A stretch of DNA of 64,000 nucleotides. It comes from Clostridium ljungdahlii (lineage in GTDB: Bacteria > Bacillota > Clostridia > Clostridiales > Clostridiaceae). Below, one piece after another: positions 9,434 through 19,079 of this stretch (its first letter is position 1; each line of letters opens with the position of its first letter). A model generated the notes under the pieces. The model was not told the origin of the DNA, did not search any database, and was given only the letters and a program-made list of their open reading frames with translations. The stretch covers positions 1 to 64,000 of the forward strand of contig NZ_LITT01000001.1 in the NCBI RefSeq assembly GCF_001636845.1, in the 5' to 3' direction. A program made the translations under genes and the position numbers.

Positions 9434-10498
9434 TTGAGATTAGAAAAAGATAAAGAACTTAAAAGTATATTAAAACTTTTAGCACCAGGAACTCAACTTA
9501 GGGAAGGCCTTAGAAATATTTTGAGAGCTAAAACCGGTGGACTTGTAGTTTTAGGAGATAGTGAACAGATAATGAAGGTGGTAGATGGTGGATTTGCCAT
9601 TAATTCTGAATACAGTTCTTCTTATATATATGAGCTTGCAAAAATGGATGGTGCTATAATATTGAGTAGTGATTTAAAGAGAATATTATATGCAAATACT
9701 CAACTTATTCCAGATTCAACTATTCCAACTTTTGAAACTGGAACAAGGCATAGAACCGCAGATAGAGTGGCTAAACAAACAGGTGCAATAGTTATTGCTA
9801 TTTCTCAAAGGAGAAATGTCATAACCGTATATAAAGGATACATTAAATATGTATTACAGGACAGTAGTATTATGCTTGGAAGGGCTAATCAAGCACTGCA
9901 AACTTTGGAAAAGTATGTTTCCGTACTTGATGGGGTTGTTAACAATCTTAATATTTTAGAGTTTCAAGACATAGTAACACTATTTGATGTAATGACGGCT
10001 ATCCAAAGAACTGAAATGGTAATGAGAATAGTATCGGAGATTGAAAGATACATATGTGAACTTGGAAATGAAGGAAGATTAATTTCAATGCAATTAAACG
10101 AATTAATTAAAAGCGTTGAAAGAGACGGAATATTTATGATAAGAGACTATTGTCAAGGTGGTATGGATTATGATGAAATATATAAGCAACTTCAAGAAAT
10201 AAGTTCAAGTGAACTATTCAATCTGGATAGTATTTCTAAATCTTTGGGATATGCAGGAGCTCCTCTAGTTGATACATTGATATCGCCAAGGGGATACAGA
10301 ATGTTAAATAAAATTCCTAGGATACCAACTAATGTAATAGAAAACTTAGTGAAAAATTTTAAGGAGCTTAAAGGTGTTATGGAAGCATCCTATGAGCAGC
10401 TTGATAAAGTTGAAGGAATAGGAGAAGCTAGGGCCAGAGCTATAAAGAATGGATTGAGAAGGCTTAGAGAACAGATAATGATAGATAGTAAATTTTAA
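9434..10498 (+). CDS. disA: DNA integrity scanning diadenylate cyclase DisA
   Basis: The protein is 354 residues long if started at TTG 9434, seven bases after AGGGTGAT; the GTG at 9425 and ATG at 9428 lie inside that ribosome site. The N-terminal DAC domain has the active-site motifs [10 protein letters not shown] (about residue 74) and TRHRTADR (about residue 105). A helical linker and C-terminal helix-hairpin-helix DNA-binding domain ([19 protein letters not shown]) follow. DisA condenses two ATP to c-di-AMP and pauses at recombination intermediates. A c-di-AMP riboswitch (61545-61665) and a second cyclase, CdaA, occur in the same window. Confidence 0.95.
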   Translation: MRLEKDKELKSILKLLAPGTQLREGLRNILRAKTGGLVVLGDSEQIMKVVDGGFAINSEYSSSYIYELAKMDGAIILSSDLKRILYANTQLIPDSTIPTFETGTRHRTADRVAKQTGAIVIAISQRRNVITVYKGYIKYVLQDSSIMLGRANQALQTLEKYVSVLDGVVNNLNILEFQDIVTLFDVMTAIQRTEMVMRIVSEIERYICELGNEGRLISMQLNELIKSVERDGIFMIRDYCQGGMDYDEIYKQLQEISSSELFNLDSISKSLGYAGAPLVDTLISPRGYRMLNKIPRIPTNVIENLVKNFKELKGVMEASYEQLDKVEGIGEARARAIKNGLRRLREQIMIDSKF

Positions 10499-10532
10499 GC
10501 ACAAAATAATATGACTGATATTATTTTGTGCT
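10498..10532. terminator. Hairpin between convergent disA and a minus-strand gene
   Basis: AGCACAAAATAATAT (10498-10512) pairs perfectly with ATATTATTTTGTGCT (10518-10532) around a five-base loop. It starts on the last base of the disA stop codon and ends six bases before the stop of the opposing gene. It lacks a clear T-run, so termination in either direction is only probable. Confidence 0.6.
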
Positions 10533-10537
10533 AGAAA

Positions 10538-10942
10538 TCATCTGAAGGAATACTTACCTAGAGTATTTATTTTGTCATATTCTTTTAAAAGTATGTCATA
10601 TAGATTTATATCCAGTGTATTACATAAGCAAGTAAGATAAAATAAATTATTTCCTATTTCGTTTTGTATTACATCTCTACAGTTGTCACATAGCTTACCT
10701 TTTACATGTGTACTTAAGCAAGATCTTAGGGATTCAATATCCAAATTATTATTTTCCGATGGAATATGTTGTTTCTTACCACAAACTTCTATACATCCGC
10801 AATTAGTAATAGATTTCGCAACAGCTCTATTTATTCTAGCATTTGATTCCTGAAGTTTCGTAATTATATCTAAAATACTCTTATGCCTTAATAGAGATTC
10901 ACTTACTGTGTTTTGAAAGTTATCAAAAATTATATCTTTCAT
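10538..10942 (-). CDS. Conserved clostridial hypothetical protein, cysteine-containing
   Basis: The protein is 134 residues long from an ATG at 10942 on the minus strand, with AGGAGT eight bases upstream. No signal peptide or membrane segment is seen. It has a CGC motif (ITNCGCIEVCGKK), a CDNC pair after a KGKL segment, and a C-terminal helix pair EIGNNLFYLTCLCNTLD...LLKEYDKINTLGK that resembles the helices of MazG-like nucleotide pyrophosphohydrolases but without a full metal-binding set. I recall similar proteins next to disA in other clostridia, some labelled DUF1573, but I cannot verify this. It is the only minus-strand gene in the first 60 kb. Confidence 0.7.
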   Translation of the reverse strand: MKDIIFDNFQNTVSESLLRHKSILDIITKLQESNARINRAVAKSITNCGCIEVCGKKQHIPSENNNLDIESLRSCLSTHVKGKLCDNCRDVIQNEIGNNLFYLTCLCNTLDINLYDILLKEYDKINTLGKYSFR

Positions 10943-11244
10943 CAAGTTCAACTCCTTATATATTTAGGATATTATTTGTAAACTTTAGTTAGTACTAAGT
11001 AAAATTGCTCTATGCATATATAATAAACCAAGAATAAATTTATGAATAGGGGGATTATCATGTGAAATAATGGACAAAAGTGTTTATAAACTTTATTTTT
11101 TGGTATAATTATCTAAAGGGGCTTGTTAAATTAAGGACGTAAAGTAAATAATTTATTAAATAAATTTGGTTTTATTGAAAAATCTAGTTTATTAATATAT
11201 AGTAAATGTAATGAAAAAATATCAATGTAAGGGAGGTGAGTCTA

Positions 11245-12372
11245 TTGTTAAAAAAAATACTGAGAGGACTTTTTACAATAATAGGCTTAATATTAGGATA
11301 TTTGCTGGGAAAGAGTGCGTTAAGTTCTAACTACTTTGTTAAAATATTTTATTTAGGAAATAGTCCAGTTAAACAATTTTTATTTTTATCTATATTAACC
11401 TTGTTTTTTGGAATCATGTTATTTTTAATATCACCATGGATTAATTCAATTATTATGAAAACTATGGATTATATCGAAAAAAGCCTTCAAAAGCTTCCTG
11501 CAGTAGAAATATTATTAGGTGTTTTGGGAGCATTAATAGGACTTCTAATATCAGCAGTATTTCTTAATTTGTTAGAAAAGATACCAGTTGTGGGAACTGT
11601 GCTTGCAGTAATAGTAGCTATACTTATGGCTGCATTAGGTACAAATATTGCTATACGAAAAAGAGAAGAATTAATGTCCATGTTTTCTAATATAGCCACT
11701 AGTGTAGCAACTAAAAGACTTCAGGGAACTAGAGAAAAAAAATCTAAAGGGGAGCACCAACATGCACATAAAGGTTATCCTAAGGTTTTAGATACTTCTG
11801 TAATAATAGATGGGAGAATATTTGATATATGCCAAACTGGATTTATAGAGGGACCACTTGTAATTCCAAACTTTGTACTAGCAGAATTAAGACATATAGC
11901 TGATTCTTCAGATGGATTGAAGAGAACTAGGGGAAGAAGAGGATTAGATATATTAAATAAGATACAGAAAGAGTTAAATATTGACGTTCAGATATATGAA
12001 AAAGATTTTCCAAACATACCAGAAGTGGATGCCAAGCTTTTAAAACTATCACAAGTTTTAGATGGAAAAGTAGTGACTAATGACTACAATTTAAATAAAG
12101 TTGCAGAGTTCCAAGGAGTACCAGTACTTAATATAAATGAACTCGCTAATGCGGTGAAACCTGTTGTACTTCCAGGAGAAGAAATGAATGTACAAATAAT
12201 TAAGGACGGAAAAGAATCAGGACAGGGTATTGCATATTTAGATGATGGAACAATGATAGTTGTAGAAGGTGGAAAAAAGTATATAGGAGATACAAAAGGT
12301 GTGGTAGTAACTTCTGTTCTGCAAACAGCAGCAGGGAGAATGATATTTGCAAGACAAAAAGGGGATCTATAG
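11245..12372 (+). CDS. PIN/TRAM domain membrane protein (YacL-like)
   Basis: The protein is 375 residues long from TTG 11245, eight bases after GGGAGG (11231-11236); the GTG at 11236 lies inside that site. It has four hydrophobic segments in the first 130 residues (about 5-25, 40-60, 80-105, 108-128). A PIN-type nuclease domain follows, with [14 protein letters not shown], an RGRRGLD region and [15 protein letters not shown], carrying the acidic metal-binding residues. A C-terminal TRAM RNA-binding domain (from about residue 310) ends the protein. It is probably a membrane-anchored RNase. The stop is three bases from ispD. Confidence 0.9.
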   Translation: MLKKILRGLFTIIGLILGYLLGKSALSSNYFVKIFYLGNSPVKQFLFLSILTLFFGIMLFLISPWINSIIMKTMDYIEKSLQKLPAVEILLGVLGALIGLLISAVFLNLLEKIPVVGTVLAVIVAILMAALGTNIAIRKREELMSMFSNIATSVATKRLQGTREKKSKGEHQHAHKGYPKVLDTSVIIDGRIFDICQTGFIEGPLVIPNFVLAELRHIADSSDGLKRTRGRRGLDILNKIQKELNIDVQIYEKDFPNIPEVDAKLLKLSQVLDGKVVTNDYNLNKVAEFQGVPVLNINELANAVKPVVLPGEEMNVQIIKDGKESGQGIAYLDDGTMIVVEGGKKYIGDTKGVVVTSVLQTAAGRMIFARQKGDL

Positions 12373-12375
12373 CTT

Positions 12376-13068
12376 ATGAAGGGTAATTATGCTATTATTG
12401 TAGCTGCTGGCAAGGGAAAAAGAATGGGAGCTGCTATTAATAAGCAATTTATTAAAATTAAGGGTAAGCCTATATTATATTATTCCATAAGGGCATTTTC
12501 CACAAATCCCCTTATAGATGGAATTATACTTGTATGTGCAGAAACTGAGATAGAATATTGTAAAACAGAAGTAGTAGATAAATATGAACTCCAGAAGGTA
12601 ATTAAATTAGTTGCTGGGGGTAAAGAACGTCAGGATTCGGTATTTAATGGATTAGAAGTTTTAGAAAAAGAAAACTGTAATGTTGTTCTAATTCACGATG
12701 GAGCTAGACCTTTTGTCACTAGTAAGATTATTGACGATGGAATAAAATATTCTAATAGGTATGGGGCTTGTGCTTGTGGAGTTAGGCCTAAGGACACACT
12801 AAAAGTTAGGGGGGAAAGTGGATTCTCTTCTTCTACATTAGAGAGAAAAAGTCTATTTGCAGTTCAAACTCCGCAGTGTTTTAAATATGATTTAATTTAT
12901 GGATGCCATAAAAAATTAATGAATGAAAAATTGTGTGTTACTGATGATACTATGGTAGTAGAGCATTATGGAAATAAGGTTTATTTGTATGAAGGCAACT
13001 ATGAAAATATAAAAGTGACTACACCGGAGGATTTAAATATAGCTGAAAGTATAGTTGGAAAATATTAA
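12376..13068 (+). CDS. ispD: 2-C-methyl-D-erythritol 4-phosphate cytidylyltransferase
   Basis: The protein is 230 residues long, the usual size. The N-terminal nucleotide-binding signature [13 protein letters not shown], then [40 protein letters not shown] and TDDTMVVE match the IspD family. The enzyme transfers CMP from CTP to MEP in the non-mevalonate isoprenoid pathway. The gene is translationally close to the PIN/TRAM gene (three-base gap) and is followed by a terminator. No ispF lies next to it. Confidence 0.95.
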   Translation: MKGNYAIIVAAGKGKRMGAAINKQFIKIKGKPILYYSIRAFSTNPLIDGIILVCAETEIEYCKTEVVDKYELQKVIKLVAGGKERQDSVFNGLEVLEKENCNVVLIHDGARPFVTSKIIDDGIKYSNRYGACACGVRPKDTLKVRGESGFSSSTLERKSLFAVQTPQCFKYDLIYGCHKKLMNEKLCVTDDTMVVEHYGNKVYLYEGNYENIKVTTPEDLNIAESIVGKY

Positions 13069-13078
13069 ATTGAGTTAG

Positions 13079-13124
13079 AGACCTATAAGTTTCCATGATG
13101 TTATGGATACTTATAGGTCTTCCT
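13079..13124 (+). terminator. Terminator after ispD
   Basis: AGACCTATAAGT (13079-13090) pairs with ACTTATAGGTCT (13109-13120), with an inner TCCAT/ATGGA stem, and is followed by TCCTT. The T-run is weak. From here to 13363 there is no gene: the stretch is AT-rich, with a TATAAT at 13171-13176 that may belong to a cysS promoter without a good -35 box. Confidence 0.75.
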
Positions 13125-13363
13125 TATGTAAAGCAAGAGGGATAAAAATATTAATAGCACTTAAATAAGTTATAATAATGTGATAAAATATTTAGGGAAT
13201 TTAAATCGAAATTGAAGTAAGAATTTTATCCAATAGGTATCTATTACAGATGAGAAATTCTAAGGATTCTATGGATAATAATTCTATTGGTATAAAAAAC
13301 TTTATTTATATTTTTAATTTAGTTTATATAAATAGAGAAACTAAACAAGGAGGTCAAAATATC

Positions 13364-14761
13364 ATGAAAATTTTTAATACAATGACCAGGCAAAAGGAAG
13401 AATTTGTTCCATTAGATTCTAATGAAGTAAAAATGTATGTATGTGGTCCTACAGTATATAATTTTTTTCATATAGGCAATGCAAGAACTTTTGTTGTGTT
13501 TGACACTGTTAGACGATATTTAGAGTACAAGGGATATAAAGTAAGATTCATACAAAATTTTACGGATATTGATGATAAGATGATAAAAAGAGCACAAGAT
13601 GAACATATAACTGTAAAAGAACTAGGAGATAAGTTTATAAAAGAATATTATAAGGATGCAGATGCCTTGTACATAAAAAGGGCTACTGTAAATCCTAGAG
13701 CTACTTTATACATAACAAAAATAATTGAATTTATAGGAGATTTAATAGATAGAGGCTATGCCTATGAGATAGATGGGGATGTCTATTTTAGTACAAAAAA
13801 ATTCAGCAATTATGGAAAACTTTCTGGACAAAATATAGATGATCTTAGGGCAGGAGCTAGAATAGATGTTGATGAGAGAAAAAAAGATCCTATGGATTTC
13901 GCAGTTTGGAAAGGGCAAAAACCTGGTGAACCTGCATGGGAAAGCCCTTGGGGAATGGGAAGGCCAGGATGGCATATAGAATGCTCTTGTATGGCACATG
14001 ATTTACTAGGAGAAACTATAGACATACATGCAGGAGGGTCTGATTTAATGTTCCCCCATCATGAGAATGAAATAGCTCAAAGTGAAGGTAGAACCGGTAA
14101 AACATTTGCTAGGTATTGGATGCATTCTGCTTTTGTAAATGTGAATAACCAAAAAATGTCAAAATCATTAAACAACTTTTTTACTGTAAGGGAAATTTTG
14201 GAAAAGTACGAATCGGACGTAATAAGAATGTTTATGCTATCAGGTCATTATAGAACTCAAATAAATTTTAGTATAGAACTTTTAGATTCTACAAAATCAG
14301 CGTTAGATAGATTGTACAATTCAATAACAAATTTAGAAAGTCTTTTAGATAATAAAAAAAATATATCAATTTCAGAAAATGAAAAAGAATATAGAAATAA
14401 ATTAGATAAATATAAGCAAAGATACATTGAAAAGATGGACGATGACTTTAATACAGCAGATGCTATTTCTGTAATTTTTGACTTGGTAAAGGATATAAAT
14501 GTAAGCATAAATAAGGATTCCTCTGTGGAAGTGATTAGAGATTCGCTCAATTTAATAAGGGAACTGGGAGCTCCACTTGGAATACTACAGCAATCTAAGC
14601 GAGGAAGCATTGAAAAAGAAATTGAAGCTTTAATAGAGAAGAGACAAATAGCTAGAAGTGAAAAAAACTGGGCACTTTCCGATAAAATAAGGGATGATTT
14701 GAAGGCACAGGGAATAGTATTAGAAGATACACCAGAAGGAGTAAGATGGAAAAGAGTATAG
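13364..14761 (+). CDS. cysS: Cysteinyl-tRNA synthetase
   Basis: The protein is 465 residues long from ATG 13364 ([14 protein letters not shown]), nine bases after AAGGAGG; the frame is open 38 codons further upstream but without a ribosome site. Class I signatures are HIGN in [12 protein letters not shown] and KMSKS in [13 protein letters not shown]. The zinc ligands are the early Cys in VCGPTVYN, the Cys in WHIECSCMA and the [10 protein letters not shown] block. The enzyme charges tRNA-Cys. It heads the run cysS-mrnC-(thyX remnant)-rlmB-yacP-sigH, the standard clostridial order. I see no T-box leader upstream. Confidence 0.96.
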   Translation: MKIFNTMTRQKEEFVPLDSNEVKMYVCGPTVYNFFHIGNARTFVVFDTVRRYLEYKGYKVRFIQNFTDIDDKMIKRAQDEHITVKELGDKFIKEYYKDADALYIKRATVNPRATLYITKIIEFIGDLIDRGYAYEIDGDVYFSTKKFSNYGKLSGQNIDDLRAGARIDVDERKKDPMDFAVWKGQKPGEPAWESPWGMGRPGWHIECSCMAHDLLGETIDIHAGGSDLMFPHHENEIAQSEGRTGKTFARYWMHSAFVNVNNQKMSKSLNNFFTVREILEKYESDVIRMFMLSGHYRTQINFSIELLDSTKSALDRLYNSITNLESLLDNKKNISISENEKEYRNKLDKYKQRYIEKMDDDFNTADAISVIFDLVKDINVSINKDSSVEVIRDSLNLIRELGAPLGILQQSKRGSIEKEIEALIEKRQIARSEKNWALSDKIRDDLKAQGIVLEDTPEGVRWKRV

Positions 14762-14787
14762 AGATTATAATTTAACGGGGGATAAAG

Positions 14788-15213
14788 ATGGAAAATGATT
14801 TGTTAGAGATAAGAATGAGTGAAACAGAGGTAAGACAGATGAGTCCCCTTGCACTTGCGTTTATTGGAGATGCTGTATATGAGGTGTTTGTAAGAACTTA
14901 CTTAGCCAGTAAAAACAGAAATATGTCTGTACATAATTTGCATGTGGAAGCTATAAAATTTGTAAAGGCCCATTCTCAGAGTGAAATTATAAAAAAATTG
15001 GAACAAGAGTTATCTGATAGGGAAATGTATTTTTTTAAAAAAGGACGAAATGCTAAGTCAGGGACAGTTCCTAAAAACGCAGATGTACAGGAGTATAGAT
15101 TTGCAACTGGATTTGAAACATTAATTGGCTTTTTATATTTAATAGGTAACCGAGATAGATTAAATTATTTATTTAGGTTTATAATAAACTTGAAGAATAA
15201 AGGGGAATTTTAA
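14788..15213 (+). CDS. mrnC: Mini-ribonuclease III
   Basis: The protein is 141 residues long. It is a stand-alone RNase III catalytic domain without a dsRNA-binding domain: LAFIGDAVYEVFVRTYL near residue 27 contains the catalytic GDA(V/I)YE signature, and YRFATGFETLIGFLYL near the end holds the second acidic residue. MrnC matures 23S rRNA 3' and 5' ends in Firmicutes. The gene follows cysS by 26 bases and in most clostridia precedes thyX and rlmB. Confidence 0.93.
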   Translation: MENDLLEIRMSETEVRQMSPLALAFIGDAVYEVFVRTYLASKNRNMSVHNLHVEAIKFVKAHSQSEIIKKLEQELSDREMYFFKKGRNAKSGTVPKNADVQEYRFATGFETLIGFLYLIGNRDRLNYLFRFIINLKNKGEF

Positions 15214-15336
15214 TTGGCATTAAAGGTTAAGTTAATTGAATATATGCCTAATTTGTTTGTGAACTGTGGACCTTCCTGTGTAAATGGATCTTGTTCGGAA
15301 GGAAAAATGACTTGTGGAAAATTACAAGAGATATGA
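15214..15336 (+). pseudogene. thyX: Internally deleted remnant of FAD-dependent thymidylate synthase thyX
   Basis: A 40-codon frame starts at TTG 15214 right after the mrnC stop, with AAAGGGGA at 15200-15207. Its first 13 residues ([13 protein letters not shown]) look like a ThyX N-terminus, and its last 27 (including [20 protein letters not shown]) look like a ThyX C-terminus. Everything between, including the FAD- and dUMP-binding RHRxxS motif, is gone. ThyX is usually 220-250 residues and lies exactly here, between mrnC and rlmB, in related clostridia. The frame stays open, so a 40-residue peptide could still be made, but it cannot be an enzyme. Confidence 0.75.
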
Positions 15337-15395
15337 AAGTAATATAAGGTAGACGAAAAAAGTAAATAAGAAATTGAGGTATAAAGGGTAGGATT

Positions 15396-16196
15396 ATGAA
15401 AAATAAGTATAAAAAGTCAACGAACTTGACAGATAAAACTGAGTTTAGAGAGGATTTAATTGAAGGCAGAAATGCAGTTATTGAAGCTTTAAAGTCAAGT
15501 AATACAACTATAGAACAGATTTTTCTTGCAGAGGGAAATATGTCAGGTTCTATAAATATAATACTTGCTAAAGCTAAAGAGAAGCATATAGTTGTAAAAC
15601 AGGTGGATAGAAAAAAGTTAGATAAAATTTCCCAGACAGGAGCACATCAAGGGGTAATTGCACAAATAACTCCTTATAAATACTGTGAAGTAGAGGATAT
15701 ATTAGGATACGCTAGAGAAAAAAAAGAAGCTCCTTTTATAATTGTATTAGATGAAATAGAAGATCCTCATAACTTTGGTGCAATAATAAGAACTGCTGAA
15801 ATATGCGGTGCTCATGGAATTATAATACCTAAAAGAAGAAATGTGGGAATTACGCCTGTAGTATATAAATCTTCTGTAGGAGCAGCAGAGTATATGAAAA
15901 TATGTAAAGTTACAAATTTAAATACTACAATAGAAAAATTAAAGAAAGATGGTATATGGGTATATGGGGCTGATATGAGTGGAGAAAATTATTGCTTTGA
16001 TGTTGATTTTAAGGGACCTGCGGCTTTAATAATAGGAAGTGAAGGAAGAGGAATAGCTAAACTGACTAAAGAAAAATGTGATGTGCTGGTAAAGATACCT
16101 ATGGTAGGAAGAGTATCATCCTTAAATGCTTCTGTGGCAGGTGGCATATTGATGTATGAAATATTAAAGCAAAGAATAAAATGTGGTAGAAATTGA
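15396..16196 (+). CDS. rlmB: 23S rRNA (guanosine-2'-O-)-methyltransferase RlmB (SpoU family)
   Basis: The protein is 266 residues long from ATG 15396. The N-terminal substrate-binding domain (EGRNAVIEALKS) is followed by the SPOUT knot with LDEIEDPHNFGAIIRTAE (motif 1), a GSEGRGIAKLT loop (motif 2) and VSSLNASVAGGILMYE (motif 3), which bind S-adenosylmethionine in the trefoil. It methylates a guanosine in the 23S peptidyl-transferase region. The stop overlaps the TTG start of the next gene by four bases. Confidence 0.94.
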   Translation: MKNKYKKSTNLTDKTEFREDLIEGRNAVIEALKSSNTTIEQIFLAEGNMSGSINIILAKAKEKHIVVKQVDRKKLDKISQTGAHQGVIAQITPYKYCEVEDILGYAREKKEAPFIIVLDEIEDPHNFGAIIRTAEICGAHGIIIPKRRNVGITPVVYKSSVGAAEYMKICKVTNLNTTIEKLKKDGIWVYGADMSGENYCFDVDFKGPAALIIGSEGRGIAKLTKEKCDVLVKIPMVGRVSSLNASVAGGILMYEILKQRIKCGRN

Positions 16197-16705
16197 GAAA
16201 TATTTTTGTAGATGGATATAATGTTATAAATAGTTGGCCTAAGTTAAATAATATAAAGAATTATAGCCTTGAAACCGCAAGACAGTCGCTTATAGAAACT
16301 TTAAGCAATTACTCGGTATATAAGGGCTATAAAGTTTTTATAGTATTTGATGCCCATATGGTATCGGGAAGCTTAGAAAAAAAAGAAAAAATTAATAAAA
16401 ATGTTGTAGTAGTATTTACTAAAGAAAATGAGACGGCAGATAGTTTTATAGAAAGAACTGTAAATAATATAGGACGTAAAAATGAAGTGTTTGTAGTAAC
16501 TTCTGATTCGCTGGAACAGCAAGTAACATTTCAGAGAGGTGCTGTTAGGATGTCCTCTATTGAATTTTATCATGAAGTTAATAATGTGGAGAATCATATA
16601 AAAAGTAAAATTGAAAAGAAATATTACGAGCAAAGAGATACTTTGGAAGATAGGATAAAAGAGGATATATTGGAAATACTTGAAAAGATTCGTAAAAGTG
16701 ACTAA
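16193..16705 (+). CDS. yacP: NYN-domain RNase YacP/Rae1
   Basis: The protein is 170 residues long, starting at TTG 16193, which overlaps the rlmB stop. It is an NYN (PIN-like) nuclease fold: FVDGYNVINSWP at the N-terminus, FIVFDAHMV-type strand near residue 50, and ADSFIERTV with a further acidic cluster. The Bacillus homologue (YacP, renamed Rae1) is a ribosome-associated endoribonuclease that cleaves mRNA in the A site. The order rlmB-yacP-sigH is the same as in Bacillus. Confidence 0.9.
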   Translation: MRNIFVDGYNVINSWPKLNNIKNYSLETARQSLIETLSNYSVYKGYKVFIVFDAHMVSGSLEKKEKINKNVVVVFTKENETADSFIERTVNNIGRKNEVFVVTSDSLEQQVTFQRGAVRMSSIEFYHEVNNVENHIKSKIEKKYYEQRDTLEDRIKEDILEILEKIRKSD

Positions 16706-16778
16706 AATGTATTGACTATAAATTTACTTTTAATGTATAATTGTAGCAGTGGTTTATAATTGTGTTGGAGGGGATATC

Positions 16779-17420
16779 TTGGATAATAGGAGTTATAATG
16801 CTAGGAAAGTTTCCCCCTTTGAAGAGAAATTAGATGAAGAAATAGTTATTGAAGCAAAAAAAGGGGATGTAAGTGCTCAAGAGTACCTGATAAATAAATA
16901 TGGAAATTTTGTTAAATCAAAATCAAAGTCATATTTTTTAATCGGTGCGGATAAGGAGGATATATACCAGGAAGGTATGATAGGTTTATATAAGGCTATA
17001 AGGGATTTTAAACCAGATAAGCTATCATCTTTTAAAGCTTTTGCAGAACTTTGCGTGACCCGTCAAATAATAACTGCTATAAAAACTGCTACTAGACAGA
17101 AGCATATTCCATTAAATACATATATATCTTTAAATAAGCCTATATATGATGAAGAATCAGATAGAACTTTATTGGATGTTTTATCTGAAACTAAGGTGGC
17201 AGATCCCGAAGAACTTGTAATTGGAAGGGAAGAGCTAAATCATATACAAAGTGAAATAGGAGAAGTGTTGTCAAATTTAGAAATGGAAGTACTTATGTCT
17301 TATGTAGATGGGAAGTCATATCAAGAAATTGCATGTGATTTAGATAGACATGCCAAGTCTATAGATAATGCTTTACAGAGAGTTAAAAGAAAACTGGAAA
17401 AATGTTTAATTCATAAATAA
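16779..17420 (+). CDS. sigH: RNA polymerase sporulation sigma factor SigH
   Basis: The protein is 213 residues long from TTG 16779, seven bases after GGAGGGG (16767-16773); earlier in-frame starts have no site. Region 2 is visible as QEYLINKYGNFVKSKSKSYFL and EDIYQEGMIGLYKAIRDF, and region 4 as YQEIACDLDRHAKSIDNALQRVKRKLE. SigH directs the transition to stationary phase and the start of sporulation. In Bacillus and clostridia it follows yacP and precedes the ribosomal/RNA polymerase gene clusters. Confidence 0.95.
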   Translation: MDNRSYNARKVSPFEEKLDEEIVIEAKKGDVSAQEYLINKYGNFVKSKSKSYFLIGADKEDIYQEGMIGLYKAIRDFKPDKLSSFKAFAELCVTRQIITAIKTATRQKHIPLNTYISLNKPIYDEESDRTLLDVLSETKVADPEELVIGREELNHIQSEIGEVLSNLEMEVLMSYVDGKSYQEIACDLDRHAKSIDNALQRVKRKLEKCLIHK

Positions 17421-17431
17421 AAAATAGTATA

Positions 17432-17460
17432 TTGACAAAAAAATATACTTGTATTAGAAT
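17432..17460 (+). promoter_or_regulatory. Promoter of the tRNA pair (and probably tuf)
   Basis: TTGACA (17432-17437) and TAGAAT (17455-17460) are separated by 17 bases, 11 bases after the sigH stop codon. No terminator separates the tRNAs from tuf, so the transcript may include it. Confidence 0.75.
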
Positions 17461-17504
17461 TAATAACTGATATGTTACTTTTGATATTTAATTGAAGTTT
17501 ATTG

Positions 17505-17579
17505 GCGGGAGTAGTTCAGTGGTAGAACACCAGCTTCCCAAGTTGGCCGTCGCGGGTTCGAGTCCCGTTTCCCGCTCCA
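17505..17579 (+). tRNA. tRNA-Gly (anticodon CCC)
   Basis: A full cloverleaf is present: acceptor GCGGGAG with TTCCCGC, the D arm with GTTCAGTGGTAGAAC, anticodon stem CCAGC/GTTGG around loop TTCCCAA (anticodon CCC), and T arm GCGGGTTCGAGTCCCGT. The CCA end is encoded (17577-17579). Confidence 0.93.
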
Positions 17580-17588
17580 AGAGAAATT

Positions 17589-17664
17589 GCCCATGTAGCT
17601 CAGTAGGCAGAGCGTCACCTTGGTAAGGTGGAGGTCACCAGTTCAATCCTGGTCATGGGCTCCA
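17589..17664 (+). tRNA. tRNA-Thr (anticodon GGT)
   Basis: Acceptor GCCCATG pairs with CATGGGC, the anticodon stem TCACC/GGTGG encloses loop TTGGTAA (anticodon GGT), and the T arm is CCAGTTCAATCCTGG. CCA is encoded. It lies nine bases after tRNA-Gly and 82 bases before tuf. Confidence 0.95.
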
Positions 17665-17746
17665 ATAATGATGTATAAAGTTTTTACAACACACCAGGAT
17701 GAGTTTACTTAAATAAGATGTGTATAACCAACAAGGAGGAAGAGTA

Positions 17747-18940
17747 ATGTCAAAAGAAAAGTATGAAAGAACAAAACCACATGTAAACATAGGAACAATA
17801 GGACACGTAGATCACGGTAAGACAACATTAACAGCAGCAATAACAATGGTATTGTCAAAAGAGGGAAAAGCAGCAGCAACAAAATATGATGAAATAGATA
17901 AAGCACCAGAAGAAAAAGAAAGAGGAATAACAATAAATACAGCGCATGTAGAGTATGAGACAGATAAGAGACACTATGCTCACGTAGACTGTCCAGGACA
18001 TGCAGATTATGTAAAGAACATGATAACAGGAGCAGCACAGATGGATGGAGCAATCCTAGTAGTAAGTGCAGCAGATGGTCCAATGCCACAGACAAGAGAA
18101 CATATATTGTTAGCAAGCAGAGTAGGAGTACAGTATATAGTAGTATTCTTAAATAAGTCAGACCAGGTAGACGATCCAGAATTACTAGAATTAGTAGAGA
18201 TGGAAGTAAGAGAGTTATTAAGTGAGTATGGATTCCCAGGAGACGATGTTCCAATAATAGTAGGAAGTGCATTAAAGGTATTAGAGAACCCAGATGATCC
18301 AGAAACAACAAAATGCATACATGAATTAATGGATGCAGTAGATGAGTATATACCAACACCAGAAAGACCAACAGATAAAGACTTCTTAATGCCAATAGAA
18401 GATGTATTCACAATAACAGGAAGAGGAACAGTAGCAACAGGAAGAGTAGAAAGTGGAGTATTAAAAATCGGAGACGAATTAGAAATAGTAGGATTAAAAG
18501 AAGAAAAGAAGAAGACAACATGTACAGGAGTAGAGATGTTTAGAAAACTTCTAGACCAGGCAATGGCAGGAGATAACATCGGAGTACTATTAAGAGGAAT
18601 ACAGAGAGAAGAAGTAGAAAGAGGTCAAGTACTAGCAAAACCAGGAACAGTACATCCTCATAAGAAATTTGTAGGTCAGGTATATGTACTTAAGAAAGAA
18701 GAAGGCGGAAGACATACACCATTCTTCAATGGATACAGACCACAATTTTACTTCAGAACAACAGATGTAACAGGATCAATCGCACTAACAGAAGGAGTAG
18801 AAATGGTAATGCCAGGAGATCATATAGATATGAACGTAGAACTTATAACACCAGTAGCAATGCATGAAGGACTAAGATTTGCAATAAGAGAAGGCGGAAG
18901 AACAGTTGGTTCAGGTGTTGTTACTACAATAACTGAGTAA
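17747..18940 (+). CDS. tuf: Elongation factor Tu
   Basis: The protein is 397 residues long from ATG 17747, behind AAGGAGGAAG. G-domain motifs: GHVDHGKT (P loop), the [12 protein letters not shown] block, and NKSDQVDD for guanine recognition (NKxD). Domains II and III follow with the usual [13 protein letters not shown] and [12 protein letters not shown]-Tu brings aminoacyl-tRNA to the ribosome. Codon use is extreme, almost all A-ending (GTA, ACA, CCA, GGA) up to about base 18905, then T-ending codons for the last 12. The single gene here directly links sigH-tRNA to rpsJ, which is an unusual junction (see findings). Confidence 0.98.
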   Translation: MSKEKYERTKPHVNIGTIGHVDHGKTTLTAAITMVLSKEGKAAATKYDEIDKAPEEKERGITINTAHVEYETDKRHYAHVDCPGHADYVKNMITGAAQMDGAILVVSAADGPMPQTREHILLASRVGVQYIVVFLNKSDQVDDPELLELVEMEVRELLSEYGFPGDDVPIIVGSALKVLENPDDPETTKCIHELMDAVDEYIPTPERPTDKDFLMPIEDVFTITGRGTVATGRVESGVLKIGDELEIVGLKEEKKKTTCTGVEMFRKLLDQAMAGDNIGVLLRGIQREEVERGQVLAKPGTVHPHKKFVGQVYVLKKEEGGRHTPFFNGYRPQFYFRTTDVTGSIALTEGVEMVMPGDHIDMNVELITPVAMHEGLRFAIREGGRTVGSGVVTTITE

Positions 18941-18989
18941 TTAAACTAGAAATATATTACTTGTAAAACTTACTAAATATATTGTATTA

Positions 18990-19019
18990 AAAAAGGAAAG
19001 AGTGCACTCTTTCCTTTTT
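18990..19019 (+). terminator. Terminator after tuf
   Basis: AAAAAGGAAAGAG and CTCTTTCCTTTTT form a perfect 13-bp stem around TGCA, ending in a T-run. It separates tuf from the S10 operon promoter. Confidence 0.93.
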
Positions 19020-19044
19020 AATAAGTAGAAATATAAATTTTTAC

Positions 19045-19073
19045 TTGTCATGTATATAAATTTATTGTATAAT
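19045..19073 (+). promoter_or_regulatory. Promoter of the S10 operon
   Basis: TTGTCA (19045-19050) and TATAAT (19068-19073) lie 17 bases apart, giving a transcript start near 19080 and a leader of about 210 bases before rpsJ. Confidence 0.85.
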
Positions 19074-19079
19074 TAAGAA

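Noticed and set aside
13125-13363. Possible T-box leader or N-terminal extension of CysS
   Set aside because: No AGGGTGG-type T-box sequence, no specifier stem and no terminator/antiterminator pair are visible. The extra 38 codons lack a ribosome site, whereas AAGGAGG stands at the right distance before ATG 13364.
17709-18395. 228-codon open frame on the minus strand, rich in Leu
   Set aside because: It is antisense to tuf. The very A-biased codons of tuf produce a Leu/His-rich shadow frame with no ribosome site or family resemblance.
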